Source of the DNA: Aphanizomenon flos-aquae FACHB-1287
GTDB lineage: Bacteria > Cyanobacteriota > Cyanobacteriia > Cyanobacteriales > Nostocaceae
Direction: 5' to 3'
DNA length: 64,000 nt
NCBI RefSeq assembly: GCF_014698755.1
Contig: NZ_JACJTO010000006.1
Location: 62,001 to 126,000 of the forward strand
A program made the translations under genes and the position numbers. Below are positions 35,546 through 44,265 of this stretch, piece after piece (position 1 is the stretch's first letter; each line of letters begins with the position of its first letter). The notes beneath the pieces are model-generated. The model saw only the letters and a program-made list of their open reading frames with translations, made no database searches and had not been told where the DNA came from.

Positions 35546-36697
35546 ATGCTATTAAGCCTAAGTACAATAAAAAATAATCGTCTTATAGCTTTAATATCTG
35601 TGTTAGCAGTGGTGATGAGTTTATCAGCTTGTGCAGAAAATAGTGCAAACAATCCTAAAACCAGCAAACTAGATTTAGGAGGTGATGTTGAGTTAATAGG
35701 CGCGGGTGCTTCTTTTCCTTCACCACTTTATCAAACTTGGTTTACGGAGTTAAACAAAAAATATGCCAATTTGAAAGTTAATTATCAATCAGTGGGAAGT
35801 GGTGCCAGTGTTGAGCAGTTTACCAAGGGGACAGTAGATTTCGGTGCTAGTGATGTCGCAATGAAGGATGAAGAAATTAAAAAAATCCCCGCTGATCAAG
35901 GCGTGCTATTATTACCTGTAACCGCTGGTAGTATTGTTTTAGCTTATCATTTGCCAGATGCTCCCAATATACCGGGTGATGTAGCTACACTCAAGCTACC
36001 CCGGGCAGTATATGTTGATATTTTACTAGGGAAAATTAAATTTTGGGATGATCCAGCGATCGCTCAAGCTAATCCTAGTACAAAATTACCAAAAGAGGAA
36101 ATTAAAGTTATTTATCGTGCTGACGGTAGTGGCACTACAGACGTTTTCACTAAACATCTTAGCACTATTAGCCCAGAATGGAAAACTAAAGTAGGTAACG
36201 GTAAAAGTATTAAATGGCCTGTAGGAGTTGGAGCGAAAGGGAATGAAGGTGTTACTGCCCAAATTCAACAAACTCCGGGTTCTATTGGTTATGTTGAATA
36301 TGTCTACGCTAAAGAAAGTAATCTCAAATTTGCATCTTTAGAAAATAAAGCCAAGCAGTTTGTTTCCGCTTCTGAAGAATCGGCAGCTAAAACTTTAGCA
36401 TCAGTAATTTTACCAGAGGATCTGCGTGCTTTTATTTTTGATCCTGAAGGTGAGGACTCTTACCCAATTGTAACTTACACTTGGATTCTAACACATAAAA
36501 AATATGCTGATGCCGCTAAGGCTAAAGCAATAGAAGCAACTATCGAGTATGCTTTGACGGATGGACAAAAGATAGCCCGTGAATTAGGGTATGTGCCTTT
36601 ACCAGCTAATGTAATTGCCAAAGTTGCAGCAGCGGCTGATCAAATCAGTCCTGATTATCAGATTTCTATTGGCGCTGTTCCTAAAACTACCAATTGA
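35546..36697 (+). CDS. pstS: Phosphate ABC transporter substrate-binding protein
   Basis: A 383-residue periplasmic lipoprotein; the signal ends MSLSACAEN with a lipidated Cys. Phosphate-binding landmarks are LIGAGASFPSPLY, GSGASVEQF, FGASDVAM and YRADGSGTTDVFTKHL. It heads pstSCAB. I looked upstream for a clear Pho box (tandem CTTAACCT-like repeats) and did not see one. Confidence 0.95.
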   Translation: MLLSLSTIKNNRLIALISVLAVVMSLSACAENSANNPKTSKLDLGGDVELIGAGASFPSPLYQTWFTELNKKYANLKVNYQSVGSGASVEQFTKGTVDFGASDVAMKDEEIKKIPADQGVLLLPVTAGSIVLAYHLPDAPNIPGDVATLKLPRAVYVDILLGKIKFWDDPAIAQANPSTKLPKEEIKVIYRADGSGTTDVFTKHLSTISPEWKTKVGNGKSIKWPVGVGAKGNEGVTAQIQQTPGSIGYVEYVYAKESNLKFASLENKAKQFVSASEESAAKTLASVILPEDLRAFIFDPEGEDSYPIVTYTWILTHKKYADAAKAKAIEATIEYALTDGQKIARELGYVPLPANVIAKVAAAADQISPDYQISIGAVPKTTN

Positions 36698-36765
36698 CAC
36701 TCTCAGTTTTTGAGATCTGTTTCTCCTTCGTATTTTTGCTGATTTAACTTTTACAGTCAGTATTC

Positions 36766-37710
36766 ATGGCTACAAATTTTCAAGAAACCCCATTAACAAT
36801 GAAAAATCGCTCTGAACTCGACAGAAACCTGGATTGGAGCTTTATTTGGTTAACTCGAATTTTTGCCTTAGCAATTACTGGTATTTTATTATGGATTGCC
36901 TTGCAGATTACTATTGCTGCTTGGCCTGCTATCCAAAAATTCGGGATTAATTTCTTATTTACGAGCAATTGGAACCCTGTTAATAATGAATATGGGGTAT
37001 TACCTGCGATTTACGGGACTCTTATGAGTTCTTTGATTGGACTAATTTTAGCTATCCCTATTGGTGTGGGAACGGCGATTTTATTGAGTGAAGATCTTCT
37101 CCCTTCTAAGGTGCAGTTAGTTTTGGTATTTTTAGTAGAATTGTTGGCTGCTATTCCCAGTGTTGTTTATGGAGTCTGGGGAATTTTTGTTTTAGTGCCG
37201 ATTTTAACTGATTTGGGAAAATGGCTACATGGTTCCCTGGGTTGGCTACCAATTTTTAGTTCTGCACCTACAGGTCCAGGGATGTTACCAGCAGGAGTGA
37301 TATTAGCGATTATGACATTGCCAATTATTACAGCTATCTCTCGTGACGCTTTGATTTCTTTACCTTCGAGTTTGCGTCAAGCTGCTTTGGCTGTCGGTGC
37401 AACCCGTTGGGAAACTATTTTTCAAGTTATTATCCCCGCTGCTTTTTCTGGTATTGGCAGTGCGGTGATGTTGGCACTTGGTAGGGCAATGGGTGAGACA
37501 ATGGCTGTAACTATGTTAATTGGTAATGCCAATAATATCAATATCTCTCTCTTAGCGCCATCTAATACGATTTCTTCTTTGCTGGCAAGTCAGTTTGCTG
37601 AAGCTAATGGGTTACAAGTTGCTGCTTTAATGTATGCAGCTTTAGTGCTATTTGTCTTGACTATGATAGTTAATATTCTGGCGGAGTTTATTGTGGCGCG
37701 AGTTCAGTAA
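36766..37710 (+). CDS. pstC: Phosphate ABC transporter permease PstC
   Basis: A 314-residue inner-membrane permease with six helices and an EAA-type loop (SLRQAALAVGATRWETIFQV). It follows pstS by 68 bp and precedes pstA by 44 bp, as in a classic operon. Confidence 0.95.
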   Translation: MATNFQETPLTMKNRSELDRNLDWSFIWLTRIFALAITGILLWIALQITIAAWPAIQKFGINFLFTSNWNPVNNEYGVLPAIYGTLMSSLIGLILAIPIGVGTAILLSEDLLPSKVQLVLVFLVELLAAIPSVVYGVWGIFVLVPILTDLGKWLHGSLGWLPIFSSAPTGPGMLPAGVILAIMTLPIITAISRDALISLPSSLRQAALAVGATRWETIFQVIIPAAFSGIGSAVMLALGRAMGETMAVTMLIGNANNINISLLAPSNTISSLLASQFAEANGLQVAALMYAALVLFVLTMIVNILAEFIVARVQ

Positions 37711-37754
37711 TAAGATTTTTAACCCTTTTTCTGACTTCTTCTATAGATTAAATT

Positions 37755-38636
37755 ATGACTTCCTCTTTTGGGCAAAGAAGCCTGACTCGTTCTCCTTCCT
37801 CTCCTCGAACATTGTTTAATACGGTGATGACTGTATTAGCTTTTATCTGTGGAGTATTGGCGCTTGTTCCTTTGTTGGCAGTGCTTTATTATGTAATAAT
37901 TAGAGGGTTTAGTAGTTTAAATCTCAATGTTTTTACACAATTACCACCATCTCCTTTTGGTAGAAATGGAGGTTTTGGTAATGCTATTTTAGGAACATTA
38001 TTGATGGTAGGAATCGGTGCTATAATTAGTGTTCCTTTTGGTGTGTTGGCAGCAATTTATTTAACTGAGTTTAGTTCCCGAAAAGTTGCTAGATGTATAC
38101 GTTTTGCTACTAATGTTCTCAGTGGCGTTCCTTCTATTATTGCTGGGGTATTTGCCTATGAAATTGTAGTTTTAACTTTAGTAAAGCTCAATTTAGGCTC
38201 TTACTCAGCTTTGGGGGGTGGGTTCGCTTTAGCGATTTTGATGTTACCTATTATTGTCAAAACTACGGAGGAAGCTTTGCGCTTAGTATCTCCAGATTTA
38301 CGACAAGCTTCTATTGGATTAGGTGCAACTAATTTACAAACGGTAACATTAGTGGTATTACCGATTGCATTACCTGCAATTGTGACTGGTTCTACTTTGG
38401 CAATTGCTCGCGCGGGTGGAGAAACAGCACCATTAATATTTACGGCTCTTTTTTCTTCTTTTTGGCCCGATAGTCTCCTCAAACCTACGGCTTCTCTCGC
38501 GGTTTTAGTTTACAACTTTGCGACTTCTCCTTATCAAACTTGGCAGTCTTTAGCTTGGTCTGCGTCTTTAATTCTCCTGTTGATGGTTTTAATTACTAGT
38601 ATTATTGCTCGCTGGGTTACGAAACAAAAGGTCTAA
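37755..38636 (+). CDS. pstA: Phosphate ABC transporter permease PstA
   Basis: A 293-residue permease with six helices and the EAA loop DLRQASIGLGATNLQTVTLV. It forms the heterodimeric channel with PstC. A 57-bp gap follows before pstB. Confidence 0.95.
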   Translation: MTSSFGQRSLTRSPSSPRTLFNTVMTVLAFICGVLALVPLLAVLYYVIIRGFSSLNLNVFTQLPPSPFGRNGGFGNAILGTLLMVGIGAIISVPFGVLAAIYLTEFSSRKVARCIRFATNVLSGVPSIIAGVFAYEIVVLTLVKLNLGSYSALGGGFALAILMLPIIVKTTEEALRLVSPDLRQASIGLGATNLQTVTLVVLPIALPAIVTGSTLAIARAGGETAPLIFTALFSSFWPDSLLKPTASLAVLVYNFATSPYQTWQSLAWSASLILLLMVLITSIIARWVTKQKV

Positions 38637-38693
38637 TCACAGGCTATTAACAAAACTGAAATTTATGCTGACCAACTTATTTTTTAAGTATTT

Positions 38694-39500
38694 ATGGATA
38701 CTATAATTAGCTCGATTAATCCGACTGAATCTGTTTTACGCACGGAAAATCTGAATATCTATTATGGTAGTTTTTTGGCTCTACAGAATGTTTGGTTAGA
38801 TATTCCTAAAAATCAGGTAACGGCTTTTATTGGACCTTCTGGTTGCGGTAAAAGTACATTGTTACGATGTTATAATCGTCTGAATGATTTAATTGAATCA
38901 TTTAGAGCGGAAGGTAAGGTTTATTTCTACGATAAAAATCTTTATGCACCTAATATTGATGCTGTTGAGGTGCGAAGACGAATTGGGATGGTTTTTCAAA
39001 GACCTAACCCATTTCCTAAGTCAATTTATGAAAATATTGCTTTTGGTGCGAGAATTAATGGCTACAGGGGTGATATGAATGAGTTGGTGGAAAGGAGTTT
39101 GCGACAAGCGGCTTTGTGGGATGAGGTTAAGGATAAATTGCGACAAAGTGGTTTATCTTTATCTGGTGGACAGCAGCAGCGGTTATGTATTGCTCGTGCG
39201 ATCGCTGTGCAACCAGAGGTTATACTGATGGATGAACCATGTTCGGCGCTTGACCCTATTTCTACTTCGCGGGTTGAAGAGCTTATTCACGAACTGAAGG
39301 AGCAATATACGATTGTCATTGTTACCCACAATATGCACCAAGCATCACGGGTATCCGATAAAACGGCATTTTTTAATGTCAGAACTTCAGAAACGGGTGA
39401 ACGTAGTGGTTATTTAGTGGAGTATAACTTGACTAAGGTAATTTTTAATAATCCTCAACAGGAGGATACTCAAGCTTACATTAGCGGTAGATTTGGGTAA
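38694..39500 (+). CDS. pstB: Phosphate ABC transporter ATPase PstB
   Basis: A 268-residue ABC ATPase with Walker [11 protein letters not shown]-loop FQRPNPFP, signature LSGGQQQR, Walker B VILMDEP and switch VTHNMHQA. It closes the high-affinity phosphate uptake operon. It is the last core gene before the accessory island. Confidence 0.97.
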   Translation: MDTIISSINPTESVLRTENLNIYYGSFLALQNVWLDIPKNQVTAFIGPSGCGKSTLLRCYNRLNDLIESFRAEGKVYFYDKNLYAPNIDAVEVRRRIGMVFQRPNPFPKSIYENIAFGARINGYRGDMNELVERSLRQAALWDEVKDKLRQSGLSLSGGQQQRLCIARAIAVQPEVILMDEPCSALDPISTSRVEELIHELKEQYTIVIVTHNMHQASRVSDKTAFFNVRTSETGERSGYLVEYNLTKVIFNNPQQEDTQAYISGRFG

Positions 39501-39606
39501 TTATTTGTTTTGCGAGTTTCATTAGTTTTTACCTAATCTTATAAAATGAAGGTTAGTCCATCCAGAATTACCCTAACTTAAATTATATCAACAAATTCCT
39601 TCTCTA

Positions 39607-39927
39607 TTAAGCCACCGCAAACTCTGTAAACTTCCGAGTTTCTGGATCATGAAAAGCTGAAACAATATCCTCTTTCGGTACACCTTCCCTCAATAATTCC
39701 GTTGTAATACCTTCCTGGGTCCAATCTTCCTCAATGTAAATTTTATTGTTTTTAATTCTTACGTGAATATGAGTGGATTTGAGTCGTTTATCTTCTTGCC
39801 AATCAACTGTTAACCAAAGATAATGATCATGGGTTTCAGAATCATAATCAGGTGATTGATGAACTAATTGATCATATTCTGTGAGAATTTTCTTGATCAA
39901 TTCTCGGTATTTTATGATTTTATCCAT
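39607..39927 (-). CDS. xisI: XisI-like protein, copy 1
   Basis: A 106-residue XisI family protein, first known as a control factor for excision of the fdxN element in Anabaena. The conserved C-terminal block reads [19 protein letters not shown] and then [15 protein letters not shown]. It is the shortest of three copies here. Its normal partner xisH survives only as a tail upstream (39912-39968). No excisable element is visible, so a role in fdxN rearrangement should not be assumed. Confidence 0.88.
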   Translation of the reverse strand: MDKIIKYRELIKKILTEYDQLVHQSPDYDSETHDHYLWLTVDWQEDKRLKSTHIHVRIKNNKIYIEEDWTQEGITTELLREGVPKEDIVSAFHDPETRKFTEFAVA

Positions 39928-39968
39928 GATACAATTTCCTCCTTTTTATTATTAAAAACAATCAAATT
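39912..39968 (-). pseudogene. 3' remnant of xisH fused to a broken PIN-toxin gene
   Basis: The frame reads [19 protein letters not shown], matching the end of XisH proteins, and runs into xisI copy 1. Upstream it meets the truncated PIN gene with no xisH body, so a deletion joined the two. Confidence 0.65.
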
Positions 39969-40201
39969 AATTTGACTGTTCTTTTTAACCCATTGGTTTT
40001 GTTGGCTCTAATTAATTCTCTTCTTACTTCATAGTTAGCTATTTCAGGTAAAGCAATATTTTCACCTTTTTCTAAAAAGTTAGCATACCATAGGTTACAT
40101 TTTTGAGCTTCTATAGATGTTGATTTAGGGTTGGTAATATTCCTAAAACTCCTGAATCAAGGATAATTAATTTTTGAATCAAGGATAATTAATTTTGGCA
40201 T
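39962..40201 (-). pseudogene. Broken PIN-domain nuclease (toxin) gene
   Basis: From ATG 40201 the frame begins MPKLIILDS, typical of PIN nucleases. It is then broken by a 22-bp tandem duplication (units starting 40154 and 40176). Further on GVLGI continues in another frame as TNPKSTSIEAQKCNLWYANF and ALPEIANYEVRRELIRANK, which needs a second one-base shift. The rest of the gene is missing. It lies downstream of its likely antitoxin. Confidence 0.75.
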
Positions 40202-40627
40202 TCTGGCAATGGTGAAAATAGGGAACGATTAGAAAAATGATCTTGTTCTAAAGATTGACTCTAAAGTTTCTGTTTGTTCTTGTTCATCTCCTTCTTCTTC
40301 TCACATTTTTAATAATTCAAGTGCTTTTTTGTTGTTGCTTTTTGTCGGTTCTAATTCTTTTTTATTCTCAATTATTGTTTCTAATTGTTTGATATGATCG
40401 AGGATTTTTTGATAAGATACGGCATCTTTTACTACTAATTCAGCTTTACCGTTAACTGTTAAAATCAGAGGATTTCCGGTTTCTTTCATCTGGTTAATGA
40501 GTTCGTTGGTGTTGCGTTTGAAGGTTGAGAGTGATTGAATATCTTGACTGAGATTAATCATGGTTGGTGATTCTGCACTAAATTTAGATTTAATTTAATG
40601 TTAGCATAAAATTAAAAAAGCGATCGC
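40181..40627 (-). repeat. Duplicated antitoxin segment, copy 1
   Basis: This segment aligns base for base with 44266-44720, from the start of the PIN gene through the antitoxin to an upstream HIP1 site (GCGATCGC), with scattered substitutions and one 9-bp deletion. Confidence 0.85.
40301..40561 (-). CDS. Phd/YefM-type antitoxin, truncated copy
   Basis: An 86-residue protein with the Phd-family DNA-binding N-terminus (SLSTFKRNTNELINQMKETG). Compared with the intact copy at 44286-44654, a Trp codon has become a stop (LLKTWEEE to LLKM-stop), and a 9-bp deletion follows. The DNA-binding part survives but the toxin-binding tail is lost. Its toxin gene is also broken. Confidence 0.75.
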   Translation of the reverse strand: MINLSQDIQSLSTFKRNTNELINQMKETGNPLILTVNGKAELVVKDAVSYQKILDHIKQLETIIENKKELEPTKSNNKKALELLKM

Positions 40628-40915
40628 ACTTCATTCTACCTACATCAAACAGCGTTAACCTCTCCCTCAATCCCTCTCCTGTAAGGAGATTTGGGATGTT
40701 AGATGAATGTGATCACATTTAACAAACCTATACCCAAAAAGTGATCACTGTCCCAACTGATGACTAAACAGTAATACCTGCTGTAATTTGTACTAAAACA
40801 CTTTGATATAATTCGATCATACTTCTTTACATAAATTTTATTATTTTATATATCTACAGTGGTATCATAGTATAGATTCTCTGGAAGAGATAAAGGTTCA
40901 GAGTAAATAAAAAAT
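40562..40915. other. Intergenic region before cassette 2
   Basis: It contains the antitoxin promoter region, a HIP1 site at 40620 and a small TCTCCT/AGGAGA hairpin (40674-40688) from a common dispersed repeat. The rest is AT-rich sequence that should include the promoter of the plus-strand ATPase gene. No gene seen. Confidence 0.5.
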
Positions 40916-42082
40916 ATGAAAATTCATCAATTTGAGTATCAAGATCACGAATATCAATGGAAACTTGAGCCAGTTAAATTTTTACCCCATATTAACCTTT
41001 TAGTTGGGATATCTGGTGTAGGTAAAACTGAAATACTTAAAGCTATTCGCCGTTTAAATAAAATAGCAAATGGCGCATCTTTAAATGGAGTAGAATGGAA
41101 TATAGAATTTTCTACCAGCGATAATGTTAACTATCATTGGCAAGGTAGATTTGAAGGACATCAAATAACTCAAATTATTGAACAAGAATTAGACGAAGGC
41201 GAAATTACTGATTCTAAAAATGAAGGATTTAGAATTTTATCAGAACGACTATATCGAAATGATATCATAATTGTTGAGCGTGATGAGGAAAAAATAATCT
41301 TAAACGGTAAACAAACACCTAAGTTATCTCTCTTTCAAAGTGTTGTTTATATTCTTAACCGAGAAGATGATATTATTCCAGTTAAGACAGAATTAGAAAA
41401 AATCATTTTTGTTGATTATGAAAAAATAGATAAAACTTGGAAAATTCCTATATCTGTTATAAAACAATATGAAAATTCTTCTTTAAAAAAACTCAAAGAA
41501 AGTGATTTACCTACACCAGTAAAATTATCCATTCTCTATAGATATTTTCGTCAAGAATTTAACAAAATTCAGAAATTATTTCAAACTATATTTCCCAAAG
41601 TGATAGATATTAAGATAGAGCCATTCAAAAAAGATAAATTGGAGCAATTACCAGCGGCTTTATCAGATATACTGAGAGATGCAGTTACCATAAACATTAA
41701 AGAAAAAAGAGTAAATGATTGGATAGAAAACATTTCATCAGGAATGTTAAAAACCTTTATGTACATCAGTGAGCTAAGTTTATCGCCAGAAGGTGCAGTG
41801 ATTTTAATTGATGAATTTGAAAATAGTTTGGGTGTAAATTGTATTGATAGTGTTACTGATTTAATTTTAGAAAACCGTGATTTACAATTTTTTATTACTA
41901 GTCATCATCCTTACATAATTAATAATATTAGTCCAGCATATTGGAAAATAGTTACTCGTACAGGTGGGTTAGTAAGTGTAAAAAATTCCGAGTATTTTCA
42001 CATATCAAATTCTAGACAGAAGGCTTTTATTGATTTAATTAATATTTTGGAAGATGATAATGAAGAGGTGGAGGAAGAATGA
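40916..42082 (+). CDS. SMC/ABC-like AAA ATPase of cassette 2
   Basis: A 388-residue paralogue of the cassette 1 ATPase. Walker A is GISGVGKT (31-38), followed by the signature ISSGMLKT, Walker B VILIDEFENSLGVNC and switch TSHHPYIINNI. The middle regions differ strongly from cassette 1 while the ATPase motifs and the INLLVG and FENSLG surroundings are nearly identical, a pattern expected if the middle senses different triggers. Its stop overlaps the next ATG (ATGA). Confidence 0.82.
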   Translation: MKIHQFEYQDHEYQWKLEPVKFLPHINLLVGISGVGKTEILKAIRRLNKIANGASLNGVEWNIEFSTSDNVNYHWQGRFEGHQITQIIEQELDEGEITDSKNEGFRILSERLYRNDIIIVERDEEKIILNGKQTPKLSLFQSVVYILNREDDIIPVKTELEKIIFVDYEKIDKTWKIPISVIKQYENSSLKKLKESDLPTPVKLSILYRYFRQEFNKIQKLFQTIFPKVIDIKIEPFKKDKLEQLPAALSDILRDAVTINIKEKRVNDWIENISSGMLKTFMYISELSLSPEGAVILIDEFENSLGVNCIDSVTDLILENRDLQFFITSHHPYIINNISPAYWKIVTRTGGLVSVKNSEYFHISNSRQKAFIDLINILEDDNEEVEEE

Positions 42083-42765
42083 ATATTTATTTTTTAGTAG
42101 AAGGAAGACGTGCAGAGAAAAAAATTTATCCTGCATGGCTTCAATATTTAATTCCCCAATTACAAAAAGTTGAATATTATGATCAAGTCCAAGAAAACAA
42201 CTATTATCTAATTAGTGGTAAAGGTTATCCTTCAATTCTCGGTGATCATCTGGAAAATGCACTTGAGAAAATTCAAGAAAAAAATAACTATGATTATTTA
42301 GTCCTTTGTGTTGATGCTGACGAAGAACTGGTTGAAGATAGAATAGATTATATCTATCAATATATAGCGGATAAAAAATTTAATTTAGGAAAAACTGAAT
42401 TAGTTATAGTTGTACAAAATCGTTGTATAGAAACTTGGTTATTAGGAAATAATAAACTCTTTGATTCTAGACAACCACAGGAACTTCCTTTATCAGCTTA
42501 TGTGAAATATTATGATGTTTCTCAAAATGATCCAGAACTAATGGGAAAATATGATCAGAATAACTATGGTGATTTTCATGAACAATATTTGAAAGAGATT
42601 TTTAATGCTAAGAATCTAACATATACAAAAAATAATCCTGGTGTAGCGAAACAACAATATTATTTAGAACAACTAATTAAAAGAGTAGAAAATAATAATG
42701 GGCATCTAAAAACCTTTAAAGCATTTATAGAATTTTGTGAAAAAATTAGGGAAGAAATGTCCTAA
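42079..42765 (+). CDS. TOPRIM-like protein of cassette 2
   Basis: A 228-residue paralogue of the 21976-22707 product. It has IYFLVEGRRAEKKIY (glutamate motif), YLVLCVDADEE (second acidic motif) and VVQNRCIETWLLGN. A good ribosome site (GGTGGAGGAAG) lies inside the end of the ATPase gene. Forty bases after its stop a duplicated acnB 3' end begins on the other strand. The probable role is the effector nuclease of a defence pair; this is inferred from architecture. Confidence 0.75.
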   Translation: MNIYFLVEGRRAEKKIYPAWLQYLIPQLQKVEYYDQVQENNYYLISGKGYPSILGDHLENALEKIQEKNNYDYLVLCVDADEELVEDRIDYIYQYIADKKFNLGKTELVIVVQNRCIETWLLGNNKLFDSRQPQELPLSAYVKYYDVSQNDPELMGKYDQNNYGDFHEQYLKEIFNAKNLTYTKNNPGVAKQQYYLEQLIKRVENNNGHLKTFKAFIEFCEKIREEMS

Positions 42766-42805
42766 AATCAATTAGGTGAGTCTATCCAGACCCACCCTAA
42801 CCTAA

Positions 42806-42920
42806 ATTATACCAAAGCCGCCTGTTCCTCCTTACTAATCACCCTCCCCTCGTCCTCAAAACCAACAATTTGATCAAAATTCAAATAACAATACAAATTA
42901 TCCGCAAAAGGATTAATTTT
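42806..42920 (-). pseudogene. acnB 3'-end fragment
   Basis: 115 bp match the end of acnB (46485-46599) with only two mismatches, including the stop codon and a few bases beyond. No upstream acnB sequence follows until a second fragment at 43349. The high identity means the duplication is recent. Confidence 0.93.
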
Positions 42921-42938
42921 ATCCTGTTTATAAATTAC

Positions 42939-43280
42939 TCAAGCCACAGCAAACTCCGTTAATTTCCGACTTTCAGGATCATGAAAAGCTAAAACAATAT
43001 CCTCTTTCGGTACACCTTCTATTAATAACTCCGTTGCAATACCTTCCTGGGTCCAATCTTCCTCAATGTAAATTTTCTGATTTTTAATACGAACGTAAAT
43101 ATGAGTATTATTAACTCTTTTTTTGTTAGCCCAATCAATACTACGCCAAAAACAATGATGATTATTGTCATCAAAAATTAAACAATTTTCCGGGTGAAAA
43201 TCAGGAGCTTTTTCAACAATTTGATAATATTCTGTTAAGATTTTTTTGATTATTTCTCCATATCTTGTGAGCTTATCCAT
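42939..43280 (-). CDS. xisI: XisI-like protein, copy 2
   Basis: A 113-residue XisI protein with the conserved [19 protein letters not shown] and KEDIVLAFHDPESRK blocks. It lies between two acnB fragments, as if dropped into a second acnB copy. Only the tail of xisH precedes it. Confidence 0.88.
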   Translation of the reverse strand: MDKLTRYGEIIKKILTEYYQIVEKAPDFHPENCLIFDDNNHHCFWRSIDWANKKRVNNTHIYVRIKNQKIYIEEDWTQEGIATELLIEGVPKEDIVLAFHDPESRKLTEFAVA

Positions 43281-43348
43281 GATACAATTTCCTCCTGTTT
43301 GTTATTAAAAACAATAAACTCTACCTGATGACGTTTAACAATAGCTTT
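43250..43348 (-). pseudogene. 3' remnant of xisH upstream of xisI copy 2
   Basis: The frame reads KAIVKRHQVEFIVFNNKQEE and then IVSWI, matching XisH C-termini, and overlaps the xisI start. At 43349 it switches abruptly to acnB-derived sequence. Confidence 0.65.
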
Positions 43349-43394
43349 TGCATATTCCGCATCTGCATCTGCTGATAATAATACAGGATTGGCT
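43349..43394 (-). pseudogene. Internal acnB fragment
   Basis: 46 bp are identical to acnB 47092-47137 except one base (encoding [15 protein letters not shown]). Order and orientation relative to the 42806 fragment are as in acnB, but about 490 bp between them have been replaced by xisI and the xisH tail. Confidence 0.88.
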
Positions 43395-43463
43395 TTGATC
43401 TAAAAGATAGTTTTTATTGATCTCTAACATTTTAGTAACACTCCGATAAAGATTTTATGAATG

Positions 43464-43844
43464 TTAAATATTCTGATTTTTTTCAAAAGGATTGAGTAAT
43501 TTTAAATTAGTAATCCAACGAAAATCATCAATGTTTCTAGTGATAACAGTTAAATCATAAACTAATCCTGTAGCCGCAATAATAGTATCTCCTAAAGACA
43601 TTTTTTTAATCTGTTTTAGTTTTACTCCTTGCTCAATTACAGCTTGAGAAACTGGTAATATTTGAGAAGCATTGAAAAACTCCTCAAAAGAGGTTTTATC
43701 TTCATCATTTATCTGATGATAACCCAATACTTCGAGATAAGAAAGAGCAGATACAAAAGGAGAATTTTCAGCGATAAACTCCCTTAAAAATTCATTTTCT
43801 GCTTGTGCTGCATAAATAATAATATTGCTATCAAGTAACATCAT
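43464..43844 (-). CDS. VapC-type PIN-domain toxin
   Basis: A 126-residue PIN ribonuclease with its acidic site intact: D5 (LLDSNIII), E38 (SYLEVLGY), D86 (SLGDTIIAA) and D106/D107 (RNIDDF). It directly follows its antitoxin gene (stop and start adjacent at 43845/43844). It probably cleaves tRNA or mRNA when free. Confidence 0.88.
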   Translation of the reverse strand: MMLLDSNIIIYAAQAENEFLREFIAENSPFVSALSYLEVLGYHQINDEDKTSFEEFFNASQILPVSQAVIEQGVKLKQIKKMSLGDTIIAATGLVYDLTVITRNIDDFRWITNLKLLNPFEKNQNI

Positions 43845-44180
43845 TTAATCACGATTAGGAAGAGAGCGATCTTGACGAATTTCTTGTTGCCATTTCTGCG
43901 GATCAATTTCAACAAAAATATTCTTTTTTGATATTTTTCTTAATGCTTCTGCCATTTTTTGTCCATTAGATATGGTAAGATATGAAAAATCTATTCCCAT
44001 TAATTCTAAAATTTTCAAAAATATGTCTGTATCCATTTCCATGATTTCGGCTGCTTTATGTAAACTAATTAACCGAGATGTTAAAGCACCAAGTACAAAT
44101 ATAAAGGTTTCTTTTTGTTCTATACTCTGGAATAATTGCACTTGAGAGGCAATTTCTTTAAAGGTAGTTTGGTGATTCAT
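43845..44180 (-). CDS. Antitoxin partner of the PIN toxin
   Basis: A 111-residue protein with a helical region ISLHKAAEIMEMDTDIFLKI resembling the UPF0175-like helix-turn-helix antitoxins, and a C-terminal tail (KWQQEIRQDRSLPNRD) suited to blocking the toxin. Toxin and antitoxin are translationally adjacent. Confidence 0.75.
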   Translation of the reverse strand: MNHQTTFKEIASQVQLFQSIEQKETFIFVLGALTSRLISLHKAAEIMEMDTDIFLKILELMGIDFSYLTISNGQKMAEALRKISKKNIFVEIDPQKWQQEIRQDRSLPNRD

Positions 44181-44265
44181 TTATTTGATACTGGTTAATG
44201 GATTAAGTCTATTTTTATAATTATATCAACTTTGCTCTACCAAAACCATAAAACAAAACGAGAAG

